NCBI GenBank assembly: GCA_004563405.1
Contig: SFTH01000007.1
Coordinates: 1-64,000 of the forward strand
Direction of reading: 5' to 3'
DNA: 64,000 nucleotides
From: a bacterium
GTDB lineage: Bacteria; Bacillota; Clostridia; Christensenellales; Aristaeellaceae
Made by a program: the position numbers and the translations under genes. Shown piece by piece: positions 41,721-50,648 of the stretch (its first letter is position 1; every line of letters begins with the position of its first letter). The notes beneath the pieces are model-generated. The model saw only the letters and a list, made by a program, of their open reading frames with translations, did no database searches and was not told the origin of the DNA.

Positions 41721-42905
41721 TTACGCGTCCAGCGCCATTCGGTAGATGGCCAGCATGTCCGCCTCGCGCAGGAACTTTGCCGCGCCGCGCCCGCCGCCGG
41801 CGGCGATGGCACACTTGCGGGCCAGCTCCTGCAGCTCCGCTTCGGTGGGGTTGACGCCCAGTTCCCGCAGGTTGGTGGGCATTTTGAGCTCCCGGAAGAA
41901 ATCCTCCGTCGCCGCAATGCCCTTCAGCGCCACGGTACGATCGTCGGACGCATCCGAAACGCCCATCACATTCTTCGCAAAGCGCACGAAGCGCGGCAGG
42001 CAATCGTCCAGCACATAGCGCGCCCAGCTGCCCCATACGGCCGCCAGGCCCGCGCCATGGGCCACGTCGTACATGCCGCCCAGCTCGTGCTCCAGCATGT
42101 GGGTGCACCAGTCGCCGCCGTCTCCGCCGCAGCCGGTGATTCCGTTGTGGGAGAGGCTGCCCGCCCACATGATCTCAGCGCGGGCGTCGTAATTCTGCGG
42201 ATCCCGCAGGAGGATGCGCGCATTCTCCATCACCGTGCGCATCAGCGCCTCCGCGATGCTGTCGGTGATCTCCATGGTGCCGCAGTTAGTGAAGTAGCGC
42301 TCCATGGTGTGCATCAGTATGTCCGTGCATCCGCAGGCGGTCTGATAATCCGGCAGCGTCATGGTCAGTTCGGGGTTCATCACGGCGAAGACGGGACGGC
42401 AGAGATCGTCGTCATAGGCGCGCTTCTGCATGCCCTCCTCCTTGGTGATCACCGAGCCCATGCTCATCTCACTGCCCGTTGCAGCCAGCGTCAGCACGAC
42501 GCCGATGGGCAGGCAGGCCTCGGCCTTGCGGCAGTGATCGTAGAAGTCCCACACGTCGCCCTCGTTCGCGACGCCGTAGCCGATGGCCTTCGCGGAGTCG
42601 ATTACGCTGCCGCCGCCCACGGCGAGTATGAAGTCCACGCCCTCGCGCTTCGCAAGCGCGATGCCCTCGTACACCAGCGAGAGGCGGGGATTCGGCTTCA
42701 CGCCGCCCAGCTCAACAAAGTCCACGCCCGCATCCTTCAGCGCGCCCTTCACCCGGTCCAGCAGGCCCGAACGCACCGCACTGCCGCTGCCATAGTGAAT
42801 CAGAACCTTCTTACAGCCCTGCCGCGCCACCAGCGCGCCCACCTTCGCCTCCGCGCCGCGGCCAAATTCCACGCGCGTGGGCATGTACAGATCAAAATCC
42901 AGCAT
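41721..42905 (-). CDS. Iron-containing alcohol dehydrogenase (butanol dehydrogenase type)
   Basis: A 394-residue group III alcohol dehydrogenase, NAD(P)H-dependent, reducing aldehydes to alcohols in fermentation. The nucleotide-binding GGGSVIDSAKAI, the LTLAATGSEMS loop, and metal-binding residues in CTDILMHTMERYF and HELGGMYDVAHGAGLA are in place. Overall similarity is to the BdhA/YugJ subgroup (DLYMPTRVEFGRGAE start). The ATG at 42905 follows AAAGGATG. Monocistronic, with a TTGCAT-17-TAGAAT promoter. Confidence 0.93.
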   Translation of the reverse strand: MLDFDLYMPTRVEFGRGAEAKVGALVARQGCKKVLIHYGSGSAVRSGLLDRVKGALKDAGVDFVELGGVKPNPRLSLVYEGIALAKREGVDFILAVGGGSVIDSAKAIGYGVANEGDVWDFYDHCRKAEACLPIGVVLTLAATGSEMSMGSVITKEEGMQKRAYDDDLCRPVFAVMNPELTMTLPDYQTACGCTDILMHTMERYFTNCGTMEITDSIAEALMRTVMENARILLRDPQNYDARAEIMWAGSLSHNGITGCGGDGGDWCTHMLEHELGGMYDVAHGAGLAAVWGSWARYVLDDCLPRFVRFAKNVMGVSDASDDRTVALKGIAATEDFFRELKMPTNLRELGVNPTEAELQELARKCAIAAGGGRGAAKFLREADMLAIYRMALDA

Positions 42906-42962
42906 TCTCTTTCATCCTTTCGATTTTTACGAATCTACGCGGCCTCGCCGCGCCCTGCATCT

Positions 42963-42991
42963 ATTCTACCAGAACCGGGCGCACAATGCAA
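42963..42991 (-). promoter_or_regulatory. Promoter of the iron alcohol dehydrogenase gene
   Basis: TTGCAT (42991-42986), 17-bp spacer, TAGAAT (42968-42963). Confidence 0.7.
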
Positions 42992-43061
42992 TTCCCCACG
43001 CGGTTCTCAGCCGCAGCACCGCTCAATAGACTGTCCTGAAGGAACTTTCGGGAGGGATAGC

Positions 43062-43961
43062 ATGCAGGGAAATCTGTTCTATGGCAGCGGAACCGCGCTG
43101 ATCACGCCCTTTCGCGGGAATCGCGTGGACTACGACCGACTGGAGGCGCTGATCGACTGGCAGATTGATTGTGAGACCGACGCGCTGATCGTCCTGGGCA
43201 CCACCGGCGAACCTTCGACCCTAACGCCCTCCGAGCGCAGCGCGATCATCGAATGTGCGGTCGCACGCTGCTCCGGCCGCGTCCCCCTCTATGTGGGCAC
43301 GGGTTCCAATTGCACGCGCACCGCCGTGGAGCAATCCGTGGAGGCAGCGCGCCTGGGTGCGGACGGCCTGCTGGTCGTCACGCCCTACTACAACAAGACC
43401 AGCGCGACGGGCCTCGCCGAGCACTACCTGGCCATCGCGGACAGCGTGGACGTTCCCATCATTGTCTACAACGTGCCCGGCCGCACGGGGCTGAATTTTC
43501 CCCCGGAGGTCATGCTGGAGCTGGCGAAGCATCCCCTGCTGTGCGGCTTCAAGGAGGCCTGTCCGGACATGACCCATGCCATGCGGCTGTTCGAGCTGGT
43601 GGGCGACGGCGTGGCCATCTACAGCGGCAACGACGATCTCGTACTCCCCATGATGGCGCTGGGCGCGCGGGGCGTGGTCTCCGTGGCAGCGAACATCGTT
43701 CCCGCGCAGATGCACGCCATGACGCTCGGTTGGCTCCGGGGCGAGATCAGTGCCAGCCGGGCACTGCAATTCAGCCTTCTCCCACTGATCCGCGCCCTGT
43801 TCAGCGAGGTGAGCCCCATTCCCCTCAAGGCCGCGCTCGCGATGATGGGGCGCGCAGAGGGCACGCTCCGGCCGCCCCTCGCGCCGCTGGACACCAGACG
43901 ACGCGCTGCGCTGATGCGCGAGATGCAACGCCTGCGGCTGATTCCCCCGGACGAAGACTGA
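43062..43961 (+). CDS. dapA: 4-hydroxy-tetrahydrodipicolinate synthase DapA
   Basis: Condenses pyruvate with aspartate semialdehyde on the way to diaminopimelate and lysine. The 299-residue TIM barrel has the Schiff-base Lys164 in CGFKEA, Tyr136 in IIVYNVPGRTG with Arg141, the VLGTTGE loop and the TPYYNK motif. The related N-acetylneuraminate lyases share this fold, but Arg141 and the GTTGE signature favour DapA. The ATG at 43062 has GGAGGG. It stands alone, with no other lysine gene and no lysine riboswitch seen upstream. Confidence 0.92.
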   Translation: MQGNLFYGSGTALITPFRGNRVDYDRLEALIDWQIDCETDALIVLGTTGEPSTLTPSERSAIIECAVARCSGRVPLYVGTGSNCTRTAVEQSVEAARLGADGLLVVTPYYNKTSATGLAEHYLAIADSVDVPIIVYNVPGRTGLNFPPEVMLELAKHPLLCGFKEACPDMTHAMRLFELVGDGVAIYSGNDDLVLPMMALGARGVVSVAANIVPAQMHAMTLGWLRGEISASRALQFSLLPLIRALFSEVSPIPLKAALAMMGRAEGTLRPPLAPLDTRRRAALMREMQRLRLIPPDED

Positions 43962-44035
43962 CGCGCGGGCACGGCCCAGCATCTCTGCGCTGCGTACAAA
44001 GTTGCCTTCCCGTGAAGGCGCGCCTCGGTTTCAAA

Positions 44036-44079
44036 AGGGCGTGCAGGCCGCTTCAATTTGCGGCCCGCACGCCCTTTTT
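44036..44079 (+). terminator. dapA terminator
   Basis: AAGGGCGTGCAGGCCGC pairs with GCGGCCCGCACGCCCTT (one mismatch) and is followed by TTTCC. It is symmetric enough to serve the convergent DprA-like gene too. Confidence 0.85.
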
Positions 44080-44106
44080 CCAACCGTCCGCGACGCAGCA
44101 GCGGCT

Positions 44107-45069
44107 TTAGTCGAAGAGATCGAAGATGTTCATCTGTTCCGACTGGCTGTTTCTCCAATGGGGACTCAGTTCGCCCAGGTTCATCTCAGATACATTGCTC
44201 ACGGGAATTGCGCCGCGGGCGATGAGCGCCCTGTTGTTGGCACAGCCCGTCCAGGCGTAGATCCAGTCGCAGTATCGGTTGCGGATTGCGTCCAGCTCGC
44301 CCCGCTTGCCGTCGGTGTTGAAAATGAACGCGGCCTCCGCCAGCGAAAAGAGCAACTTGTTCCGGGCGATGGCGTGGCTCACGGTAAAGAGCGCCTCGGG
44401 ATGCTCCAGCGAGAGCACCGCCGCGCGGTTGGCGGCCAGCAGCTCCGCCACGCCCTCCTCCTGGATATGGGCCTGCATGTCGCCGCCCAGCACCTCCACG
44501 AGGTTCCCGCCGTACTCCGTCGCGAGGTTCATCGCCACGCGGGATACGCCCAGTTCGCCGCCGGTGAGGATCGTATAGCCCAGGCGCACGCCGTTGCGCA
44601 CCAGCATTTCAATGGAATCCCGCACCTCCGGGCTGGTCTTCACGCCGCTGATTCCAACGATGGCCAGCATCGGACTGTTCAGCAGCTCCTGATTTCCGCA
44701 GCGATAGAACACCGGCGGCGCAGCGTCCTCCATGCGCCGCTTCAGGCGCTGGGGGTACTCATCGTTGTAGCAGGTGACCACCTCGATGCCCTTGTGCAGA
44801 TAGTTTTCCACCGTGTAGGAGAGCTGCACGCTGCGGTTGAGCAGCGTATAGATGCGGTAGGCCTCCTCCTCGGAGATGTCCAGCTGGAGCATCAGCCCGC
44901 CGATGTCGATGTTCATCAGCCGCCCGATGTGGTGCAGGCCGCCCGCGCGCACCCGCTCCTCCAGTTGCTTGAGCTCCTGCGTGCTCAGAGGGCGCGCATA
45001 TTCCTCCCGGTTGGGCGAGAGCGCCATGGTTAGCAGCATCGTCACATATGCGTCGTTGGTATAATTCAT
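44107..45069 (-). CDS. DprA/Smf-like (SLOG-fold) protein, divergent
   Basis: A 320-residue protein related to DNA-processing protein DprA. The N-terminal part is helical; the Rossmann-like SLOG region starts at PMLAIVGISGVKTSPEVRDS and continues with YTILTGGELGVSRVAMNLATEYGG. In classical DprA this second block reads SGGARGID-x-x-AH, used in single-stranded DNA binding; here the ARGID...H residues are missing. The C-terminal part lacks the DprA winged helix. It may therefore sense a nucleotide or bind another ligand, as other SLOG proteins do. The ATG at 45069 is preceded by GGAAGGGA; an upstream TATAAT box lies at 45138-45133. Monocistronic. Confidence 0.7.
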   Translation of the reverse strand: MNYTNDAYVTMLLTMALSPNREEYARPLSTQELKQLEERVRAGGLHHIGRLMNIDIGGLMLQLDISEEEAYRIYTLLNRSVQLSYTVENYLHKGIEVVTCYNDEYPQRLKRRMEDAAPPVFYRCGNQELLNSPMLAIVGISGVKTSPEVRDSIEMLVRNGVRLGYTILTGGELGVSRVAMNLATEYGGNLVEVLGGDMQAHIQEEGVAELLAANRAAVLSLEHPEALFTVSHAIARNKLLFSLAEAAFIFNTDGKRGELDAIRNRYCDWIYAWTGCANNRALIARGAIPVSNVSEMNLGELSPHWRNSQSEQMNIFDLFD

Positions 45070-45260
45070 TCCCTTCCCCCCTGCGCGGCACGGTTTCCGC
45101 GGGCAGCGACGCCCGCGCCTCTTCCTCCGTCCATTATACCACAGTGCGGAGCGTTTGACCAGCCGTTTTCTCGCCCTTCGGGCGTTTGTGCGAAATTGAA
45201 CATCCACATTTCAAGCCGCTTCAATCCCTGCGGTCCGAAGATGCAATCTCCCAAAATGAA

Positions 45261-45289
45261 TTGCCTCCATCCTCCATCGGTGATATAAT
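45261..45289 (+). promoter_or_regulatory. Promoter of the RluA-like/nuclease/helicase operon
   Basis: TTGCCT (45261-45266), 17-bp spacer, TATAAT (45284-45289), 27 bp before the ATG. Confidence 0.82.
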
Positions 45290-45316
45290 GTTTTCATCAG
45301 ATTCGGGAGGAAGGGC

Positions 45317-46201
45317 ATGAAGGAGTTGCGAGCCGTCGCAGGCGAAAAGGACGCGGGACGAAAAATCAAATACTTTGTGCGCGGAAATCTCCAGGTCTCC
45401 TATGGACAGTTCTGCGCCATGAAGGCGACCGGCGGTCTCCTGCTCAACGGCGCGATCGCGCACGCAGATGCGCTCCTGCGCCCCGGCGACGAAATCGTGG
45501 TTCGCCTGCCCGACCCCGGCCCCGGAAAGGCCGTCCGGCCGGAGCCGGGCCCGGTCGACATCGTCTACGAGGATGAGGATCTCTACATTCTGGACAAGGA
45601 GGCGCCGCTGGCCTGCCAATGCACGCCGAAGCAGCCCTCCGGCACGCTGGAGAACCGCCTTTACCACCGCTTTTGCGACGTGCCCGGCTTCGTCTTCCGC
45701 CCCCTGAACCGGCTGGACCGGGGCACCAGCGGGCTCATGGCCGCGGCAAAGCACGCCCACGCCTGTCAGCTCCTCCAGCGCCAGCTCCATTCCGACTGCT
45801 TCGTGCGGGAATACCTGGCCGTCGTGGAGGGCGAATTCTCGGGCGAAGCCCGCATTGATCTTCCCATCGCAAAGGCGGAGGGTGCGACGGTGCGCCGGGT
45901 GGTGGACGCGCAGCGGGGGCAGCGCGCCGTCACGCACTACCGTTCCCTGGCGCAGGGCAACGGTCGCACGCTGGTTCGCCTGCGCCTGGAGACCGGCCGC
46001 ACCCATCAGATCCGCGTGCACATGGCGGCCATCGGCCACCCCATCGCGGGCGACTTCCTCTACGGAAGCGAGCTCGCCGCCCTGCCGGGGCGCTTCGCGC
46101 TGCACTCCGCGCGCATTGCGCTCGTGCAGCCCCTGACACACGCGCAGATCGTTTGCGAATCCCCGCTGCCCGAGGCGCTGAGGAGGTTGTTGGAGTCATG
46201 A
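45317..46201 (+). CDS. RluA-family pseudouridine synthase
   Basis: A 294-residue RNA pseudouridine synthase of the RluA/RluC/RluD family. An S4-like N-terminal part (QVSYGQFCAMKATGGLLLNG) precedes the catalytic domain with the active Asp in LNRLDRGTSGL and the RLETGRTHQIRVHMA motif. The RNA target cannot be told from sequence. GGAGG lies 7 bp before the ATG. The gene overlaps the next by 4 bp (ATGA) and heads a three-gene operon with a nuclease-like protein and a Snf2 helicase, an unusual partnership. Confidence 0.92.
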   Translation: MKELRAVAGEKDAGRKIKYFVRGNLQVSYGQFCAMKATGGLLLNGAIAHADALLRPGDEIVVRLPDPGPGKAVRPEPGPVDIVYEDEDLYILDKEAPLACQCTPKQPSGTLENRLYHRFCDVPGFVFRPLNRLDRGTSGLMAAAKHAHACQLLQRQLHSDCFVREYLAVVEGEFSGEARIDLPIAKAEGATVRRVVDAQRGQRAVTHYRSLAQGNGRTLVRLRLETGRTHQIRVHMAAIGHPIAGDFLYGSELAALPGRFALHSARIALVQPLTHAQIVCESPLPEALRRLLES

Positions 46202-46566
46202 GCGAGATGCAGCGCATACTGGATGCGCTCAGCGCCGTGCGCGTGCACGCGCAGCCGGAGGAAACTGAGATTCACCGGGAAATCGCCCGCGCGCTGGATG
46301 CGGCGCAGATCGAATACATTCACGAATACCCGCTCGCGCCCGGCCGCCGCATCGACTTTGTCTGTGGAAGCATCGGCATCGAAGTGAAAAAGGGCCGCCC
46401 GGAGTCCGCGCACCTGCGCGCCCAGCTGCGGAGATATCTGGAAAATACCTGTCTGACGGCGGCGGTCGTCGTCCTTCAAAAGCCCTGCGCACTGCCGGAG
46501 GTCATCTGCGGCAAACCCGTGCGCGTGGTTTCTCTCAACCGGCTTTGGGGGGTCGCCTTACCTTGA
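46198..46566 (+). CDS. Small PD-(D/E)xK-type nuclease-like protein
   Basis: A 122-residue protein. Motifs fit the PD-(D/E)xK fold: an early Glu in ETEIHREIARAL, then RRIDFV with the metal Asp, then GIEVKKG giving E-x-K, followed by a helix HLRAQLRRYLE. This is the pattern of small restriction-like or Holliday-junction-type nucleases and of VRR-NUC proteins, which often accompany Snf2 helicases in phages. It starts within the RluA-like stop codon and its own stop overlaps the helicase start, so all three are translationally coupled. Nuclease activity is predicted, not shown. Confidence 0.65.
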   Translation: MSEMQRILDALSAVRVHAQPEETEIHREIARALDAAQIEYIHEYPLAPGRRIDFVCGSIGIEVKKGRPESAHLRAQLRRYLENTCLTAAVVVLQKPCALPEVICGKPVRVVSLNRLWGVALP

Positions 46567-48335
46567 ACGATTTCTTTGATTACCAGTTCCCGGAGGAGGA
46601 CGCGCCGGAGGGGCGCTATCCGGGTTACCTGCGGGAGGTGGATGCCTCCGGCCGCACCTATGGAACGCTCTCCTACAACCGGCGCTCGAAGTGCTGGACG
46701 ATCAAGGCGGAGCCCTGCGTCACGGAGCTGGCCAAGCGCCTCTTCCCCGGCTGCGACGGCCGGGGCCGGGGCGTTGCACGCTTTACGGCTCACCGGCGCA
46801 CCATCGGCGATCTGAACTGGCTGATGCTGCGCTATCCGCTGGAAATCCGCGAGGCCGACCGGGAGCGTTGGCAGAGCGCGCTGGAGGAGGCGCGGCTCTA
46901 TGCGCAGCAGCGCGACCGCATGCTGCGCAGCCCCGAGCGCGCCGTTCCCCCGACAGAATCCTTCGATGGAAAGCTGCTGGACTTTCAGCAGCAGGGGCTG
47001 GCCTTTCTGCTCTCCGCCCGGCGCTGTCTGCTGGCGGACGACATGGGATTGGGCAAGACGGTGCAGGCGCTGGCCTTTCTGGCCACCACCGCCGCGTATC
47101 CGGCCGTCATCGTCGCGCCACCCCACCTGATCCGCAACTGGCAAAGCGAGATCAACCGCTTTCTGAACCCCGGCGGGCGGCTGCGGGTGCATGTGATCCG
47201 CGGCCTCAAGCCCTATCCCCTGCCGGAGGCGGACATCTACATCATCCACTATCTGCTGCTGCGCGGCTGGAAGGACGTCCTCCCCGAGTGCGGCTTCCGC
47301 ACGGTGATCTTCGACGAGATTCAGGAGCTGCGCCGCAACGGTACCGGCAAGTACAGCGCCGCGAGCCTGCTCTCCCAGTCCTGCGAAAACTGCATCGGCC
47401 TCTCCGGCACACCCATCTACAACAACGGCGGTGAGATCTGGAACGTGGTGAACATACTGGACTTCCACTTTCTCGGCGACTGGGAGAGCTTCTCCCGGGA
47501 GTGGTGCTACGGCTACAACAGCGCCGTGGTGGCCAAGCCGGAGCTGCTGGGCGAATACCTGCGCAGCGAGGGGCTGATGCTGCGCAGGCTCAAGGGCGAC
47601 GTTCTGAAGGAGCTCGCCCCCAAGCGGCGGCTGGTACAGGAGATCGACTGGGACGACAGCGTCTACCGTGAGCTGATGCTGCCCGTTGCCCAGCAGCTCT
47701 CCCTGCTGCGCAGGACCGACGATCCCGCCCAGCGCGCCATCATCGAGGACGCGATCTGCCAGCGCCAGCGTCAGGCTACGGGTGTGGCCAAGGCGCCCTT
47801 CGTGGCCGCCTTCGTGCGCGCGTTGGTGGAGGCGGGCGAAAAAGTGCTGTTGATGGCCCACCACCACGCGGTCATGGATGTTTACAAGGCGGAGCTCAAG
47901 GGCCTGCATCCCCAGTTCATCACCGGAAGAGAGACGGACGCCCAGAAGGAGAAGGCGGCGGCGATGTTCATGGAGGGCAAGACGAACCTTCTGTGCATCT
48001 CCCTGCGCAGCGCAAGCGGCCTGAACCTCCAACGGGCCAGCTGCGTCGTCTTCGGCGAGCTGGACTGGTCCCCTGCGGTACACTCCCAGGCGGAGGACCG
48101 CGCCCATCGCATCGGCCAGCAGGATTCCCTGCTGTGCTACTATCTGGTCTCGCCCCGGGGCTCCGACCGGGACATGCAGGACGCGCTGGGCCTGAAGGTG
48201 AGCCAGTTCGTCTCCTTGATGGGCGACGCAACCCCGGACCGGGAGGAGACGCTGCTCCAGCAAAGCTTTGCCCGGGAGCGCATCCGGCGGCTCGTGGAGC
48301 GCTTGGAGGCAGAGGCGGTGGCACAGCCATCCTGA
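46563..48335 (+). CDS. Snf2-family (SF2) DNA helicase/translocase
   Basis: A 590-residue Snf2-type ATPase. Motif I DDMGLGKTVQ, Ia APPHLIRNW, II DEIQ, III GLSGTP, then in the second RecA lobe SGLNLQRAS (V) and DRAHRIGQQ (VI) are all present. The 125 residues before motif I are a unique N-terminal domain without a zinc finger or SWIM motif that I can see. TTG at 46563 is the likely start: it overlaps the previous stop (TTGA) and GGGGGG lies upstream. Such translocases move on double-stranded DNA or displace proteins. The coupled nuclease-like gene suggests a DNA processing or defence unit (inference). Confidence 0.9.
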   Translation: MNDFFDYQFPEEDAPEGRYPGYLREVDASGRTYGTLSYNRRSKCWTIKAEPCVTELAKRLFPGCDGRGRGVARFTAHRRTIGDLNWLMLRYPLEIREADRERWQSALEEARLYAQQRDRMLRSPERAVPPTESFDGKLLDFQQQGLAFLLSARRCLLADDMGLGKTVQALAFLATTAAYPAVIVAPPHLIRNWQSEINRFLNPGGRLRVHVIRGLKPYPLPEADIYIIHYLLLRGWKDVLPECGFRTVIFDEIQELRRNGTGKYSAASLLSQSCENCIGLSGTPIYNNGGEIWNVVNILDFHFLGDWESFSREWCYGYNSAVVAKPELLGEYLRSEGLMLRRLKGDVLKELAPKRRLVQEIDWDDSVYRELMLPVAQQLSLLRRTDDPAQRAIIEDAICQRQRQATGVAKAPFVAAFVRALVEAGEKVLLMAHHHAVMDVYKAELKGLHPQFITGRETDAQKEKAAAMFMEGKTNLLCISLRSASGLNLQRASCVVFGELDWSPAVHSQAEDRAHRIGQQDSLLCYYLVSPRGSDRDMQDALGLKVSQFVSLMGDATPDREETLLQQSFARERIRRLVERLEAEAVAQPS

Positions 48336-48569
48336 CGGATCCTCGTGCCGGTGCGTGACAGCCGGGTTGCATGCAGTCAATCCTCCTGCGCGTCCACAAG
48401 CATGTTTCTCCGTGATAGAAATGGACTGGGATGGACTTAAAACCCTGAAGTCATGACGCGCTGTGTATCGGCGGTCATGCCATTCAGAACCGGCCTATTC
48501 CGCATCCATGAAAGGTTTCGTCCGCATGCTTTCGCTCCATGAACCTCAATTCCAGAAAGACAGAGACAA
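48336..48569. other. Intergenic region without recognised gene
   Basis: Between the Snf2 helicase stop and the terminator at 48,570 I see no ribosome binding site with a plausible gene, no RNA element and no repeat. Confidence 0.6.
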
Positions 48570-48620
48570 CGAGGGGCTGTCCCCGCGGCTTCTGATATGC
48601 CGCATCGGGACAGCCCCTCG
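48570..48620 (-). terminator. Terminator of the BMP transporter operon
   Basis: CGAGGGGCTGTCCC pairs with GGGACAGCCCCTCG around a long loop that has its own inverted repeat (GCGGC/GCCGC). On the minus strand it is followed by TTGTCTC. Confidence 0.8.
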
Positions 48621-48633
48621 TTTCGTAAGAATC

Positions 48634-49554
48634 TCAGTTGTGCTTCAGGTTTCTCGCCCTGCGGCGCGCGATGGCATTGTAGACCGCCATGGCCACGATG
48701 GTCGCGATGTAGGGGATGCACTCCAGCAGCTGCTGCTTGATGGCGGTGTTCTGCAGCACCTGGGCAAGCGCCTTGGTGAAGCCGAACAGAGCGCTGGAGA
48801 GCAGGCAGCCGAGGGGATGACCCTGGCAGAGGTTGTTGGCCGCCAGCGCCACATAGCCGCGGGCGGCGGAGATGTTCTGGATGAACAGCGTGACCGAACC
48901 CAGCGACAGCAGGCAACCAGCCAGGCCGATCATCGAACCGGACAGCGTGGTGGCGACGATCTGGTAGCGCTCGACGTTCACGCCCAGCGAGCTTGCGGCG
49001 CTCTTGTTGACGCCGATGGCGCGCAGCCTAAAGCCGATGACCGTCTTGTACATGATGACGTACATCACGACGGCCAGCACGAAGGCCGCGTAGTCGATGA
49101 TCGTCAACGAGGAAAACATGGTACTCACCACGGGAATGTCCTTGATGACGGGCAGCGTGATCTTCGGCAGGCCCTTCAGCGTGGGATCGGTCACGGTGCC
49201 CTTGGTATTGAAGACCATGGACAGCAGGAAGGTGGTGAATCCCAGCGCGAAGGTATTGATCGCCATGCCCACGATCATCGGCTGGCCCTTGAGCTTGACG
49301 ATGAAGAAGGACATGATGAACGTGATCAGCATGGCCACCAGCATGGCCACCAGCACGGACAGCCAGATGTTGCGCACAAAATACTGGGTGAGGAAGGCGA
49401 AGAACGCGCTGATCAGCAGCGTGCCCTCCAGTGCGATGTTGAATACCTTTACCTTGGAGCAGACGCCGGCGCAGAGCGCGACCAGCAGGATCGGCGTGGT
49501 CTGACGGATGACGGTTGCAAATACGGACGCGAGGTACTCAATGCTGATGGTCAT
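48634..49554 (-). CDS. BMP-type nucleoside ABC transporter, permease 2
   Basis: A 306-residue integral membrane protein of the BPD-transp-2 group, partner permease in purine-nucleoside importers like those with BmpA/PnrA binding proteins. About eight hydrophobic segments are seen. The coupling region GFRLRAIGVNKSAASSLGVNV matches the conserved cytoplasmic loop of this group. It overlaps the end of the other permease by 4 bp and is the last gene of the operon. Confidence 0.93.
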   Translation of the reverse strand: MTISIEYLASVFATVIRQTTPILLVALCAGVCSKVKVFNIALEGTLLISAFFAFLTQYFVRNIWLSVLVAMLVAMLITFIMSFFIVKLKGQPMIVGMAINTFALGFTTFLLSMVFNTKGTVTDPTLKGLPKITLPVIKDIPVVSTMFSSLTIIDYAAFVLAVVMYVIMYKTVIGFRLRAIGVNKSAASSLGVNVERYQIVATTLSGSMIGLAGCLLSLGSVTLFIQNISAARGYVALAANNLCQGHPLGCLLSSALFGFTKALAQVLQNTAIKQQLLECIPYIATIVAMAVYNAIARRRARNLKHN

Positions 49555-50648
49555 GCTTTGCCGACCTCCTTCCAGGCCTTCTTGCGGGACGTGTGGTTCC
49601 GCTGCGCAATGCGGATCAGCCGCACGGACATCAGCAGCGTGATGATGCCCTCGATCATGTTGCAGACCTCCACCGGGATGATGGTGCTGCGCTGCATAGC
49701 GCTTCCGCCGGTGGAGAGGCCGGCCAGCAGGATCGAAGCCACGGCCGTGCCGATGGGGTTGAAGTTGGCCAGAAGCGCTGCGACCATGCCGCTCCAGGCG
49801 TAGCCAGTGGTGAAGATCATCTGGTCGATGTAGCGGTACTTGGATCCCAGCGCCTCAAACGCGCCGCCCAGACCGGCCATCGCGCCGGAGAGCAGCAGCA
49901 CCAGATACAGCATCCGGCGGGCGTTGATGCCGCCGTAGAGCGCGAAGCGCGCGTTCAGGCCGTTCATGCGGGACTTGTAGCCGAAGGTGGTCTTCTTGAA
50001 CAGGAAGTAGGTGATCGCCACGGCGATCAGCGCGAATACGAAGCCCCAGTGCACCGATCCGGAGAAGATGGCCGGGATGCGCGCGCCGGCCTCGATCTTG
50101 CCGGTCTGAATGGCGTTGACGTCCAGGGCCGTGGGGTCCTTGACCACATAGTTGGTCATGTAGCTCGCGAAGTTGTTGGCAATGTAGTTCATCATCAGCG
50201 TGGAGATGATGAAGGTGACCTCGAAGCGCTCGTAGAGCCAGCCGGAGAAGGCCGAGTACAGCGCGCCCGTGACGGCCGCAGCCAGGATGGCGAGGATCAC
50301 GCGCAGCACGCCCGGCACCGGCAGGTAGTAGGCGATCAGCGCGGAGCAGAACGCACCCAGGATCATCTGGCCCTCGCCGCCCATGGCCTCGTAGCCGGAC
50401 CTCCAGGCGATGCACACGGCCAGGCCGCCCATGATGATCGGCGTGGCGCGCTTGAGGGTGTCGTTGATGTAGAAGCTGTTGCCGAACGCGCCTCGGATCA
50501 TCGCGCCGTAGGCGGTGAACACGTTCTCACCGCAGATGACGATGACCACCGCGCCCAGCAGCAGGCTGATCATCACAGCAACCAGCGGCTGGGAGAAGGC
50601 GTCGGCGACATTGCCAAGGGTTCTCTTCCAGTTTCGATTCTCATTCAT
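49551..50648 (-). CDS. BMP-type nucleoside ABC transporter, permease 1
   Basis: A 365-residue integral membrane protein, first permease of the importer. A cytosolic Asn/Lys-rich N-terminus is followed by about nine hydrophobic segments. Conserved blocks: IMGGLAVCIAWRSGYEAMGGEGQMILGAF and GYKSRMNGLNARFALYGGINARRM, the latter being the ATPase-coupling loop. It begins 8 bp inside the ATPase gene's 3' end, so the three membrane-complex genes are translationally linked. Confidence 0.93.
   Translation of the reverse strand: MNENRNWKRTLGNVADAFSQPLVAVMISLLLGAVVIVICGENVFTAYGAMIRGAFGNSFYINDTLKRATPIIMGGLAVCIAWRSGYEAMGGEGQMILGAFCSALIAYYLPVPGVLRVILAILAAAVTGALYSAFSGWLYERFEVTFIISTLMMNYIANNFASYMTNYVVKDPTALDVNAIQTGKIEAGARIPAIFSGSVHWGFVFALIAVAITYFLFKKTTFGYKSRMNGLNARFALYGGINARRMLYLVLLLSGAMAGLGGAFEALGSKYRYIDQMIFTTGYAWSGMVAALLANFNPIGTAVASILLAGLSTGGSAMQRSTIIPVEVCNMIEGIITLLMSVRLIRIAQRNHTSRKKAWKEVGKA

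Noticed and set aside
41673..43061. Long N-terminal extension of DapA across the alcohol dehydrogenase gene
   Set aside because: DapA begins at 43062 with GGAGGG; the extension is antisense to the dehydrogenase.
42906..43061. Lysine riboswitch before dapA
   Set aside because: The region is only about 155 bp and lacks the conserved L-box core.
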